64,000 nucleotides of DNA from positions 945,104 through 1,009,103 of the forward strand of contig NZ_JAATJH010000001.1 of the NCBI RefSeq assembly GCF_011927835.1. The letters run 5' to 3'. The notes under the pieces were generated by a model. That model did no database searches and was not told the origin of the DNA. It saw nothing but the letters and a program-made list of their open reading frames with translations. Below are positions 25,446-34,284 of this stretch, piece by piece. Origin of the DNA: Neolewinella antarctica (GTDB taxonomy: Bacteria; Bacteroidota; Bacteroidia; Chitinophagales; Saprospiraceae). The position numbers were made by a program, and so were the translations under genes. Position 1 is the stretch's first letter. Each line of letters opens with the position of its first letter.

Positions 25446-25515
25446 CAGTCTAAGGTCTAGAGTCTGTGGTTACTTGCGATACTACTGGAGACCAGAGACT
25501 CCAGACCACAGACCA
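25446..25515. repeat. GTCTGTGGTCT-type hairpin repeat, copy D
   Basis: TCTAAGGTCTAGAGTCTGTGGT at the left matches, inverted, the right side ACCAGAGACTCC then AGACCACAGACC. It lies between proC and the MATE gene, 30 bp before the latter's start. Confidence 0.75.
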
Positions 25516-25544
25516 ATCCCTTCCCTTCCCTACCTTAGCCCCCA

Positions 25545-26909
25545 GTGAAGTTAAGCACCTCCTACAAGGACATCTGGAAAGTTTCCCTCCCCATCATTAT
25601 CGGGAGCGCCGCACAGAACGTGGTGGCGATGACGGATAGCATCTTCCTTTACTACCGCAGCGAGGATGATTTTGCCGCCATTGGCTTCGTCGCTACGTTC
25701 TACATCATCATCGCGGCCATTGGTTTTGGCTTCAGCCGTGGGGGGCAGATACTCATCGCGCGGCGGGCGGGGCAGCGTAAACCAAAGGAGGTGGGGACCG
25801 TATTTTACCACACGGTTTACTTCGAAGTGTTCCTTTCCGTCCTTATGTTCCTGTTCATGACCTACGGCGCCTACTGGCTTTTTGCCAGTCTGGTGGACTC
25901 GAACGTGATTTTCGACAAGGCGTTGGAGTATTTGGAGATGCGGAAGTGGGGTGTCTTTGCCAGCTACCTGGGCGTGGCGTGCATTGCCCTGTACACCGGT
26001 ATCGCCCGCCCGGTCTTCGTGGTGGTGGATACGTTCATCCTCGCCGCTACGAACATCTTCTTCGACCGGGCGCTAATCTTCGGGCTGTACGGCTTCCCCG
26101 AAATGGGTATCGCGGGCGCGGGCCTGGCCAGTACGATTGCGGAGTACGTGGCCCTGCTTGTCTTTCTGATTTACATGGCGTTCGATAAGAAGAACCGGAT
26201 TTACAACATCATCCGGTTACCGAAGTACAACCCGATCATCATTCGTGAGATCTTTAGCCTGTCGGTGCCGATCGTCGCCATGTCGGTGGTTGGTTTAGGC
26301 TCGGCGTTCGTGTTTTTTGGTTTGGTCGAGAACTTTGGCGAGCGGGCGCTGGCGGTGACGAACATCGTCCGGATTGCCTACCTGATTCTTTCCGTACCCG
26401 CGTGGGGCTTTTGTACGGGCATCAATACCCTGGCGAGCTACTTTATGGGCCGTGGGGAGCGGGGCAACGTACTGATCGTGCTGCGTAAGACCTCCTGGCT
26501 ATGCCTGGGCCTCACTACCCTAATGATTCTGCCCCTACTCGCGTTTCCTAACCAGGTGCTCTACCCCATTCTCGGCGACGAGCGGGCCTACCTCATCGAG
26601 TTAGCCTACCCCGTTTTCTGGGTTTTGTGGGGCATTTTAGTCACGTTCAGTTTTGGCAGCATCTACTTCAACGGACTGATCGGAGCCGGGGAAACGAAAC
26701 TGGCACTCAAGATTCAGAGCGCCACCGCGGCGCTTTACGTGGTGCTGATTTTCGTCGTGGTCCGGAGTTCGTGGGGCAACCTAGTACTGGCCTGGTCCGT
26801 CGAGATCATCTACTGGTTAGTTATTTTGATTGCTTCCCTTTACCATTTCAAACGCAAGGGTTGGTTTGATAATTCGCTCGATCGAACTGGTAAGGAGACT
26901 CCTAAATAA
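25545..26909 (+). CDS. MATE family multidrug/cation exporter
   Basis: Integral membrane protein of 454 residues with about 12 hydrophobic helices in two six-helix halves. The N-terminus KDIWKVSLPIIIGSAAQNVVAMTDSIFL is the MATE signature, and the second half starts IFSLSVPIVAMSVVGLGSAF. The start is GTG at 25545. MATE proteins export drugs or metabolites with H+ or Na+ entry. The C-terminus is short and basic. Right downstream is a 286-bp non-coding region. Confidence 0.92.
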   Translation: MKLSTSYKDIWKVSLPIIIGSAAQNVVAMTDSIFLYYRSEDDFAAIGFVATFYIIIAAIGFGFSRGGQILIARRAGQRKPKEVGTVFYHTVYFEVFLSVLMFLFMTYGAYWLFASLVDSNVIFDKALEYLEMRKWGVFASYLGVACIALYTGIARPVFVVVDTFILAATNIFFDRALIFGLYGFPEMGIAGAGLASTIAEYVALLVFLIYMAFDKKNRIYNIIRLPKYNPIIIREIFSLSVPIVAMSVVGLGSAFVFFGLVENFGERALAVTNIVRIAYLILSVPAWGFCTGINTLASYFMGRGERGNVLIVLRKTSWLCLGLTTLMILPLLAFPNQVLYPILGDERAYLIELAYPVFWVLWGILVTFSFGSIYFNGLIGAGETKLALKIQSATAALYVVLIFVVVRSSWGNLVLAWSVEIIYWLVILIASLYHFKRKGWFDNSLDRTGKETPK

Positions 26910-27195
26910 GTCGATCAGGACGTGAAGCCGGGTTCGGGAGACAACGATGCGGCGGAGCTATGATGGTGCTGGTCTGTAGAAACTGATGCAAATTAACCGT
27001 TTGATTCTTCAGAGATTTCGTGTCTGTTTACAGCAACACCCGCTGGATTGCGGACCAACTCTTTCGTGAAACGAAAAGGTTACGCCTCGGCTGAGTTGGT
27101 CGATTTTCACCCAAGTTCCGGTGAACGTAGCGCCACTATTAGGAACCCACCCGAAGCAAATATCTCGGCCCTTTGAGATAGTAAATACGTCGCCC
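26910..27195. other. Non-coding region with a nested inverted repeat
   Basis: No gene. ACCAACTC (27054-27061) pairs with GAGTTGGT (27093-27100), and inside it TTTCGT (27062-27067) pairs with ACGAAA (27071-27076). The result is a two-level stem between convergent genes, without a T tract. Confidence 0.4.
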
Positions 27196-28278
27196 CTAAC
27201 GGCTTACGGAAAACTTTATCGCGTGCCCCATCTCGGAGCGTAAAAAGTAGATACCGTTCGTCATTCCGGCGGGCAGGTCCAGCCGGAAGCGGGCACCGTC
27301 GGTGATTACGCCACGCACCACCTCCCGCCCCGTGGCATCCGTAATGAGGAAAGCTCCTGGGTTGAGTCCATCCACGAAAACGTGATCACGGGCGGGGTTA
27401 GGAAATACGCTGGGGGCCGTTTCCGATACGGAACGAGTTAAACTGATGACGTCGGAATAGCTCTCCGAACCGTCCAGGTCAACCTGGCGCAGGCGGTAGA
27501 AAACTGTTTTTGTCGACCCTAGCTCCTGGTCCTCAAATTCGTAGTTAGACACGGTCGATGAATTTCCGGTGGCGACGACGGTTCCGATCTGGGCCCAGGC
27601 GCCAGCGGTATTTTGCCGCTGTACCGCAAAAAAGGCCGCACCGTCTTCGTTGGCTGTTTGCCAGTGAAGACGGGCGCTCTCGCCGTTCCAGCGGCCGGTG
27701 AAACTTAGCCACTCCACGGGGAGGCTGATAAAATCGAGCTCGGCGAACAGACTAGCGTTATCCGCTTGGTAGGCCCAGCCCGGTCCGGGTAACCGTGGGT
27801 CGGTAATCGCCCCCACGTAGCTCTGGCCACTCACCACACGGAAGCTGACATTTTCTACTGGGTCATACCCGTTTATTAGTTCGGTAGTCACCGTATTTTC
27901 CACAATGGCTCGTCCGGAGAAGGACCCCTCACTACCGTCGCCGACAAAGGTGAAGCGACCGTAGCCATCATTCACTGGCGGGCCAGCCAGTTGAAAGACC
28001 GTCTCGCCGCGCAGCGCCAATTCATCCGTCCATTCAATAAGGCCGCGCACGATTAGCGTCGAGCCAGCTTCCCCCGTGACGTTTCCGGCGAGTAGGTACC
28101 CCGCACCGTCACGCAGGGTCAGGTTTCCACCATCTTTAACCGTAAAATCTTGATCTTCGAGGTGCACAAACGAGTTATTCGTGATTACAAAGCTTCCCTC
28201 ATCGCTAATGGTTACTTGCGCGGCCGCGGGTGCCGTGGAGAGTAAGAAAAGCAGGGTAAATGGGTGCAGAAATTTCAC
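27196..28278 (-). CDS. Secreted protein with T9SS type A sorting domain
   Basis: Exported protein of 360 residues, function unknown. Signal peptide MKFLHPFTLLFLLSTAPAAA with cleavage before Gln. Residues about 25-170 form a beta-helix-like or fibre-like region (LRDGAGYLLAGNVTGEAGST). Residues about 190-285 look like a fibronectin-type domain common before sorting domains (LPVEWLSFTGRWNGESARLH, FYRLRQVDLDGSESYSDVI). The last 75 residues (SVFPNPARDHVFVDGL to GIYFLRSEMGHAIKFSVSR) are a type A sorting domain, so export by T9SS is expected. The signal-peptide end is encoded by a REP-like copy. Confidence 0.88.
   Translation of the reverse strand: MKFLHPFTLLFLLSTAPAAAQVTISDEGSFVITNNSFVHLEDQDFTVKDGGNLTLRDGAGYLLAGNVTGEAGSTLIVRGLIEWTDELALRGETVFQLAGPPVNDGYGRFTFVGDGSEGSFSGRAIVENTVTTELINGYDPVENVSFRVVSGQSYVGAITDPRLPGPGWAYQADNASLFAELDFISLPVEWLSFTGRWNGESARLHWQTANEDGAAFFAVQRQNTAGAWAQIGTVVATGNSSTVSNYEFEDQELGSTKTVFYRLRQVDLDGSESYSDVISLTRSVSETAPSVFPNPARDHVFVDGLNPGAFLITDATGREVVRGVITDGARFRLDLPAGMTNGIYFLRSEMGHAIKFSVSR
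28218..28233 (-). repeat. REP-like core inside a signal peptide coding region
   Basis: GCGCGGCCGCGGGTGCC on the plus strand; read on the minus strand it encodes Ala-Pro-Ala-Ala-Ala right before the Gln at the cleavage site. Same position and phase as the copies at 21251 and 39779. Confidence 0.6.
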
Positions 28279-28329
28279 GGCAATTTATTTGTGAGGTTAG
28301 CGATGTAGCAGTGCTGGTGAAAAAGATGC

Positions 28330-29001
28330 TTAAAAGTCAAGTTCCTCGACCAAGAAGCCCCGAAAGGCTACCTGGAGGGATGTCTCACTCCCGTCAAGGG
28401 AGCTACTAATGATGATACTTTCTCCTTCCCGCGCAATGAGCAAAGGGTTGGACGAGTCGCCGGTAATGGGTGGAAAGGAATAGCTTGACCCCGTGTAGGT
28501 CGCAATCGCAGAGCGACGGCTCGGTAAAAAACTGTTACCCGCTCTCACCGTTACCGCCATGCGCTCGTCGTTCGCGGCGTCAGGATCGGAGTCCCAAACA
28601 GCAATATGCGTAACCAAAAAATAATGTCCACTCGGTACTCGCCTGAAACTGGTGGTGTCGGTGGAGTTCGCCGCGGATACCCTGAAAAACTCGCATTCTT
28701 CTCCGAAGAAAGCACCACTGATCACAACGTCCGTCACACCACCGTAGGCAACCGGTTTACTGGGCGCGGCCCCACTTTTCTCCAGGGAGAGCACCTTCCA
28801 ATCCGTACCGTCGTAGCCTTCGAAGTCGCTCGTAGCGTCGTTGAACCGAATGGTGCCCCGGTCGGGCGCCGTGTTATCATCGGCCACCCGGAGTTTGCCC
28901 GCGACGTGGAGGGCCTGGGTGGGGGTATCGGTGTTTATGCCAACTTGGGCGGAAAGGGGGCTTAACAGTAGGATGAACAAGAGAAGGGTGAAATAGCGCA
29001 T
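28330..29001 (-). CDS. Secreted protein with tail-fibre-like N-terminal motif
   Basis: Function unknown, 223 residues. Signal MRYFTLLLFILLLSPLSAQ, then VGINTDTPTQALHVAGKLRV and GTIRFNDATSDFEGYDGTDW, a motif pair seen in Bacteroidota surface or fibre proteins that resemble phage tail fibres. The C-terminal 130 residues are beta-rich (VVISGAFFGEECEFFRV, EGESIIISSSLDGSETSLQV). No sorting domain is visible. It precedes the T9SS cargo gene on the same strand with 51 bp between, so both may be cotranscribed. Confidence 0.7.
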   Translation of the reverse strand: MRYFTLLLFILLLSPLSAQVGINTDTPTQALHVAGKLRVADDNTAPDRGTIRFNDATSDFEGYDGTDWKVLSLEKSGAAPSKPVAYGGVTDVVISGAFFGEECEFFRVSAANSTDTTSFRRVPSGHYFLVTHIAVWDSDPDAANDERMAVTVRAGNSFLPSRRSAIATYTGSSYSFPPITGDSSNPLLIAREGESIIISSSLDGSETSLQVAFRGFLVEELDF

Positions 29002-29149
29002 AACTGGAGTTGAGGGGTGTAATGATTCACGCCTTTATGCCAAGCTACCGCGCCGCGTTACACTCCGTGAGGAATTCTGTTGAAGAAATATCACAACTCC
29101 TAACCTACCGCCCGGTCCGGACCTTCCCCGGCTTCTTCCGTCCTTAACT

Positions 29150-29168
29150 GGCACCCGCGTCCGCGCCC
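29150..29168 (+). repeat. REP-like element, forward copy
   Basis: GGCACCCGCGTCCGCGCCC, a perfect core copy in the gap between the fibre-like gene and the YkuK-like gene. Confidence 0.8.
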
Positions 29169-29193
29169 ACTGAAACCAAAGGCCATAAAAAAT

Positions 29194-29218
29194 GGGGACA
29201 GGATTAGCTCCTGCCCCC
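29194..29218 (-). terminator. Terminator of the YkuK-like gene
   Basis: On the minus strand a 10-bp stem (one G-U) with loop GCTAA is followed by ATTTTTTA. It lies 33 bp past the stop of the YkuK-like gene. Confidence 0.85.
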
Positions 29219-29250
29219 AATATTTAGTCGTTTCATTTTGGATTAATCGC

Positions 29251-29745
29251 CTAGCAAACCTTGTCCGCGCAGGCGGAGGACGCAAACGCATCCGGCTTGG
29301 CCTTGAACACAAAGCCCATCCCGAGGATATATCCCATGGCTTCCTTGAGCGCCGTATTGGAAGCAAAGCTGGGGTCGGTGTTGATGTCGGCGTGGACTTC
29401 GAGTTCCACCTTGTGTTCGTCCAGGAGGTTGCAGAGTGCGTAGGCGATCTCCACGGAGCGCCCCACCTCGAGGATCATCCGCTCGCGAATGCTCATTTTC
29501 TGCACGCTTTTGTAATTGGCGATGTACATGAACCCACCACTTTTCTCCCGCAAGAAGACAATGACGGTTGCGAATTCGACGCTTTTGCCGCGTACCTGGC
29601 TATCCGTGCCGATACATACTTTGAGCCGGTGGCCGGCTGCTTTCTCGCGGACGAGCGTCCTGGCGACGGCCTCGACGATGTCTCCTTCGATGGTGCGGCC
29701 ATCCAGGCGGCGCCAGCGCATTTCGGTGAGGGCGGTTTGATTCAT
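29251..29745 (-). CDS. YkuK-like ribonuclease H-fold protein (DUF458)
   Basis: 164 residues. LKVCIGTDSQVRGKSVEFATVI carries an Asp that begins an RNase H-like fold; MSIRERMILEVGRSVEIAYA and KVELEVHADINTDPSFASN bring further acidic residues; GYILGMGFVFKAKPDAFASS and the end (ADKVC) complete the family pattern of B. subtilis YkuK. Nuclease activity is assumed from the fold but not shown. Single gene with its own terminator. Confidence 0.85.
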   Translation of the reverse strand: MNQTALTEMRWRRLDGRTIEGDIVEAVARTLVREKAAGHRLKVCIGTDSQVRGKSVEFATVIVFLREKSGGFMYIANYKSVQKMSIRERMILEVGRSVEIAYALCNLLDEHKVELEVHADINTDPSFASNTALKEAMGYILGMGFVFKAKPDAFASSACADKVC

Positions 29746-30128
29746 GATGATCGTTGATTATTGCGGGGTAAGGTGGTTACTTGAGCAAGTTAATACTCAA
29801 GTGGCCAATTTTAGTTGCACTTAGCGGGCTCCGAACCTTATTTAATGTTGACTCAAGCGAATTGTGCAACGCGGACAACGTTTGACCGCCTTATGTTGGT
29901 TAGGGACTCATCTACCGAAAATAGCCTTTACAGCATAAATACGGTGCACGAAATACTGCGCGGCAAATCACAAAAACGTAGGTGAAAGGTGCTTAGGCAC
30001 AGCAGAAAAGAGTTCTTCCGTGCTTTTGTGTTTGTGTGGCAAAAATCTGCGCAACATCAGTTACGGACCTCAACCCAACGCAGGACCATCCTGGCTATCT
30101 AACCACTTCTCTTCCGGTAGCCGACCCC

Positions 30129-30160
30129 GCACCCCCGATAGCTATCGGGGGACCGCGCCC
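30129..30160 (+). repeat. REP-like element, long palindromic variant
   Basis: GCACC, the 18-bp palindrome CCCCGATAGCTATCGGGG (with an extra C/G pair) and GACCGCGCCC. The palindrome replaces the CGCG centre of the short form. Confidence 0.8.
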
Positions 30161-30306
30161 GTAATAATCCTGCTATGCGCACGCTCCATAAATCAGGCAT
30201 TTGTGTAGCTGCCGACATTAGCTAAGGCCGGAGGCATTTCTACGCCGTATTTCACCCGTGGTCCCGCAACCAATAGTAAGCGGCCTAGTTAAACCCACGA
30301 CCGTCG

Positions 30307-30343
30307 AACTTGGCTGCGGCATAGCTCCCGCCGCAGCCAAGTT
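30307..30343. ncRNA. Orphan 14-bp hairpin, possible small-RNA terminator
   Basis: AACTTGGCTGCGGC (30307-30320) and its exact complement (30330-30343) enclose a 9-nt loop. It is 190 bp upstream of the AAA+ gene and 560 bp from the nearest upstream start, so it is not an ordinary operon end. A small RNA or leader structure is inference only. Confidence 0.25.
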
Positions 30344-30535
30344 TAGATAGGTGGTTTTGTGGTGCGCTGGACTTTTCCGGCGTGCCTTTTTTTGTACCTT
30401 GTATTTACGGAATGGGACGAACTGCGCCCACCACCATTGCGCCTGAATAATCTACTTCAAAAAAATAATAGCTCGGCAAGCCTAACGCCCTAACGATCAG
30501 GGTCCGGGCCTGCTTTCACTCTTCATACTTTACTC

Positions 30536-33208
30536 ATGCGCAGCGGACAAGAATTACGGTTGCCGGAAAGCACCTATAAGTTCAAGGAACTTAAGGCCTA
30601 CAACTCTACGGAGTACTTATGGGAAAACGTGAAGAAGTACCGCCAAGTCTTTGATCGTTTCGAAACAGCCTACATCTACGCCGAACTGTCCCTTTACAAC
30701 AAAGCCTTCGACCTCCAGGACTGGTCGCTGAAAGTGGAGTTGAAGTGCTATTTGGTGGAAAACGGCGACCCGACGGAAATTTGTAGCCTCACCATTGAAA
30801 AAGAGGTCAGCAAATTCGACCACCTCATTTATCTGCGGGAAGGTTGGGGAAATAAACGCGCCGGTACGTTCTGGAAAAAAGGAACTTATTACTGGGACGC
30901 CTACGTCAACGGCACCAAGATCGGCACTAAATATTTCTACGTCATCGAGCCCAACGATCAGGCGCTCGACGAGGGCGAACTCGAGTGGCTCAACGTCGAA
31001 GCCGCCCACAAGTACCTCGAGCTGAAGACCGTGCGCCTCTACGAAGGGCCTTACGACGACGTCCTGGAAGCCGACCGCGTGTACCTCAAGGAGTTCTCCG
31101 TCAAGGAAACCCGTTACATCTACGCCGAGCTGACCTTCGAGAACCTACAACCGCAGGAAGACTGGCACTTCGAACTATTCACCCGCTTCCAGAACGAGGC
31201 GCGGGAGCTAAAGGGTCAGATCGTCCGCCTGCAACAAATCAAGAAAGGCCAGACGACGGTTGTCATCACCGCCGGCTGGGGTGCGGCCAATCCGCACCTG
31301 TGGTGGTCGGATAATTACACGGCGAACATCGTTTTTCTCGACCGCTTGCTCGTCAGCATTCCCTTCATCGTCGATGACGACGTAGCGGTGCCCGGTTACC
31401 CGGAGGTTCTCCTTCCCGGCGAGGACAAAGCGCGCGTCCTGGCCCCCACGGAGGAGGTCGAAGAAAGCTTTGAAAACATCATGGCCCGCCTCGATGCCCT
31501 GACGGGCCTCCAGGCCGTCAAGCAAAAAATTCGGGAGCACTCCGTCTACATTCGTTTTCTCCAACTACGGCAGCAGCGCGGCTTTACGATGGACAAGGGC
31601 ATCGACGTTCACGCCGTATTCAGTGGGAACCCGGGGACGGGAAAAACCACCGTAGCGCGCATGATCGGCCACCTGTACCACAAGATGGGGTTGCTGAGTA
31701 AAGGCCATACGGTCGTGGCGGACCGCGTCGACCTGGTGGGTGAATACATCGGGCAAACGGCCCCGAAAACGAAAGAGATACTCGAAAGGGCCCGCGGCGG
31801 GGTCCTGTTCATCGACGAAGCTTATTCCCTATCGCGCACCAACGACGATGGAAAAGACTTTGGCCGGGAGGTCATCGAGATGCTGGTCAAGGAGATGTCG
31901 AGCGGGAACGGTGATTTAGCCGTCATCGTGGCGGGCTACCCCGATGAAATGAAGCGATTTTTGGGTAGCAATTCCGGCCTGAAGTCTCGGTTCAAACACC
32001 ACTATGACTTTCGCGACTTCATCCCACAGGAGCTCAACGCCATCGCAACCTACGCCGCCGAGCAGCAGGGGGTTGACTACGCCATTGCCGCACGCGCCCG
32101 CCTTGAGGAAGTAATCGTCAAAGCTTACCGCGAGCGCGACAAGACTTTCGGTAACGCCCGCTTCGTGCACGACTTGGTGGAAAAGACAAAAATCCGCATG
32201 GCACTGCGGCTGATGAATGACGAGATGATCAAGGTAGAAGACCGACCAGCAGCAGAACTGAGCGTTATCTCGCTTGAGGACGTCGAGTCCATCGACCTCC
32301 TACAGCAAAGGGAACGCCCGGCCATCCCCATCAACGAACCTCTACTGACCGAAACGATCGGCGAACTGGACGCCCTCGTCGGTATGGAGAACGTCAAGAC
32401 GCAAATCAAGGAACTCATCAGCCTCGTCCGGTACTACCGCACGATCGGGCGCGACGTCCTGAACGCTTTTCACTTGCACACCGTCCTGATCGGTAACCCC
32501 GGTACCGGCAAAACGACCATCGCGCGCCTACTGGCTAAGCTCTACAACGCCCTCGGCATCCTGGAACGCGGCCACATCGTAGAAACGGACCGTCAGGGGA
32601 TGGTGGCCGGCTACGTCGGGCAAACGGCCGAAAAGACAAGTAAAAAAATCGAAGAGGCACTCGGCGGCGTCCTGTTCATCGACGAGGCTTACGCCCTCGC
32701 GCAGCCGGGGACGCACCAGGGTGACTTCGGTACCGAAGCCATCCAAACGCTGCTGAAGCAGATGGAAGACAAGCGTGGTGAATTTTTCGTCGCAGTAGCT
32801 GGCTACCCGGACAACATGGACGATTTCCTCAAAGCCAACCCCGGGCTCAACAGTCGTTTCGACAAAATTTTGCGTTTCGAAGATTACAGCCCCACGGAGC
32901 TTTCCCTGATTGCCGTGTCATTATTCGCCAAGAAAGAGGCGACCCTGGACGAACCCGCACGGGAGTACTTCGACAAGTACCTCCGGTTCATTCACGAGTA
33001 CCGCGATAGTTTCTTCGGCAACGCCCGCACGGTGCGTCAACTGGTGAGCAACGTGCTCCACCGCCGCGACCTACGGGTTGCGGCGCTCAACCAACCAGTC
33101 GAAGAGTCAGCTATCACGGAGCCCATCGTGGTGACGCTCGCGGACGTTGAGCACTTGAAGCTAGATCCGAAAGAATTGTCCATCCAACGGAAGCGGATCG
33201 GGTTCTAG
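30536..33208 (+). CDS. Tandem AAA+ ATPase (CbxX/CfxQ type) with duplicated N-terminal beta module
   Basis: Cytoplasmic ATPase of 890 residues. Two AAA+ domains of the CbxX/CfxQ/EccA group: Walker A FSGNPGTGKTTVARMIG near 362 and LIGNPGTGKTTIARLLAK near 651; Walker B GVLFIDEAYSLS near 421 and GVLFIDEAYALA near 710; Arg-finger regions SGLKSRF and PGLNSRF. Both AAA domains appear intact. The N-terminal 290 residues contain two similar beta-rich modules (about 9-140 and 155-280), both with YIYAEL, a DW(S/H) strand and a (R/T)(E/A)GWG turn. Family members remodel Rubisco or secretion complexes; neither is present here. Single gene; the partner is unknown. Confidence 0.85.
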   Translation: MRSGQELRLPESTYKFKELKAYNSTEYLWENVKKYRQVFDRFETAYIYAELSLYNKAFDLQDWSLKVELKCYLVENGDPTEICSLTIEKEVSKFDHLIYLREGWGNKRAGTFWKKGTYYWDAYVNGTKIGTKYFYVIEPNDQALDEGELEWLNVEAAHKYLELKTVRLYEGPYDDVLEADRVYLKEFSVKETRYIYAELTFENLQPQEDWHFELFTRFQNEARELKGQIVRLQQIKKGQTTVVITAGWGAANPHLWWSDNYTANIVFLDRLLVSIPFIVDDDVAVPGYPEVLLPGEDKARVLAPTEEVEESFENIMARLDALTGLQAVKQKIREHSVYIRFLQLRQQRGFTMDKGIDVHAVFSGNPGTGKTTVARMIGHLYHKMGLLSKGHTVVADRVDLVGEYIGQTAPKTKEILERARGGVLFIDEAYSLSRTNDDGKDFGREVIEMLVKEMSSGNGDLAVIVAGYPDEMKRFLGSNSGLKSRFKHHYDFRDFIPQELNAIATYAAEQQGVDYAIAARARLEEVIVKAYRERDKTFGNARFVHDLVEKTKIRMALRLMNDEMIKVEDRPAAELSVISLEDVESIDLLQQRERPAIPINEPLLTETIGELDALVGMENVKTQIKELISLVRYYRTIGRDVLNAFHLHTVLIGNPGTGKTTIARLLAKLYNALGILERGHIVETDRQGMVAGYVGQTAEKTSKKIEEALGGVLFIDEAYALAQPGTHQGDFGTEAIQTLLKQMEDKRGEFFVAVAGYPDNMDDFLKANPGLNSRFDKILRFEDYSPTELSLIAVSLFAKKEATLDEPAREYFDKYLRFIHEYRDSFFGNARTVRQLVSNVLHRRDLRVAALNQPVEESAITEPIVVTLADVEHLKLDPKELSIQRKRIGF

Positions 33209-33272
33209 ATCTGCTGGATGCTCCAAGTCTTGCTAACCAAACCCGGAGGCTCACGGCAGAAGGCGATTTACC

Positions 33273-34100
33273 TTAAAGTTCCGTAAATATCTCATCATCC
33301 ATCCGCCGTGGCACATCGATGCCCGACAACTGGAAACGGCCACCCCGGTCGCCGGAAAGCATGAGGCCACCGCGGGGCTCGTACCCTTGCCACGGCGTCT
33401 GCATGGCGGGTTCTTCGTCGGCCGTGTCGCGGTAGAACGCCCAGTGATTGATGGCGTACGTCTCCTGATCGACGTAAAGGCGGTAACGATTCTGGGGCGT
33501 ATCTCCCACCCCCGCAAAGGTTTGATCGATTACGTAGGACGGGCGGTTGGCGGATGAGTCAGCAGCCACCTCGGGCAACAACTTGAGGGTTACGCCGTCG
33601 TCCAGTAGTTTGAACTGCTGCACGAGCCAGTAGCTGTCGTTGATGAACATCGATTTGGCCCGGGCGAGGCCCTCCGCCAGTTGCTCGGGGTCCGTCACCG
33701 CTACGCCGTTCACGCTCATCTTACCGGTCAGGGGTTCTTCGCCGTAGTTCACTAGGTAAACCGTACTGTCTTTGGCCGACTCGATACGGACGCGTTCGTC
33801 GAGCTTGTCCCAGTGCAGGGTGCGCGCGCCGAAGAAATTCCAGGTAAAGTAGCGCGTGTTATCGTAGGTCTCCCGGCCGCCGTGGTACTTGACGAGGCTA
33901 TCCACGATTCGAATGGCCTCGGCGTCGCTTCCGGCTAGGTCGAAATTGGGGGCGGGTGGGTTTTCGGCTTCGTATATTCTGAACCCGATGGCTTCTTCCA
34001 CGTCAGTCACCACGTCCTGGCCGATCGTTTCGTTATCGGGGGCGCTGCCGCAGGTGCAGAGGAGGATGGGTAGGAGCGGGAGGAGTAGGTATTTGATCAT
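33273..34100 (-). CDS. Putative lipoprotein of unknown function
   Basis: 275 residues. N-terminus MIKYLLLPLLPILLCTC followed by GSAPDNE is a lipoprotein-like signal. The mature part has IVDSLVKYHGGRETYDNTRY and FTWNFFGARTLHWDKLDERV, then alternating strands with YVIDQTF and YRLYVDQETYAINHWAF, which could form a LolA/LppX-like half-barrel. That is a guess from strand pattern only. No close pathway context; it is convergent with the AAA+ gene. Confidence 0.65.
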   Translation of the reverse strand: MIKYLLLPLLPILLCTCGSAPDNETIGQDVVTDVEEAIGFRIYEAENPPAPNFDLAGSDAEAIRIVDSLVKYHGGRETYDNTRYFTWNFFGARTLHWDKLDERVRIESAKDSTVYLVNYGEEPLTGKMSVNGVAVTDPEQLAEGLARAKSMFINDSYWLVQQFKLLDDGVTLKLLPEVAADSSANRPSYVIDQTFAGVGDTPQNRYRLYVDQETYAINHWAFYRDTADEEPAMQTPWQGYEPRGGLMLSGDRGGRFQLSGIDVPRRMDDEIFTEL

Positions 34101-34128
34101 TGCTTGATTGTTGGTTGTGGTTTTGCTG

Positions 34129-34194
<66 letters not shown>

Positions 34195-34284
34195 AGAATT
34201 GCGCGTGATGGTGTGGGTTCGGTGCTATTGTGTTTTTGTGTTTTTGTGGCTAAAATATCTCTTCGTGCTTCCGCGGGTGGGTGC

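Larger units (their letters stand above)
29746..30535. other. 790-bp non-coding region with three repeat or hairpin elements
   Basis: No gene seen. It contains a GCCACA-family element at about 29945-30065 (right end TGTGGCAAAAATCTGCG), a long REP-like variant at 30129-30160 (CCCCGATAGCTATCGGGG flanked by GCACC and ACCGCGCCC), and a free-standing 14-bp perfect hairpin at 30307-30343 (AACTTGGCTGCGGC and complement) followed by TTTAGATAGG. The hairpin is far from any upstream gene on either strand, so it may end a short untranslated RNA. Confidence 0.55.

Noticed and set aside
28330-29001. Prophage tail fibre gene
   Set aside because: The protein has a signal peptide and no phage genes are nearby; the fibre-like motif is common in Bacteroidota secreted proteins.
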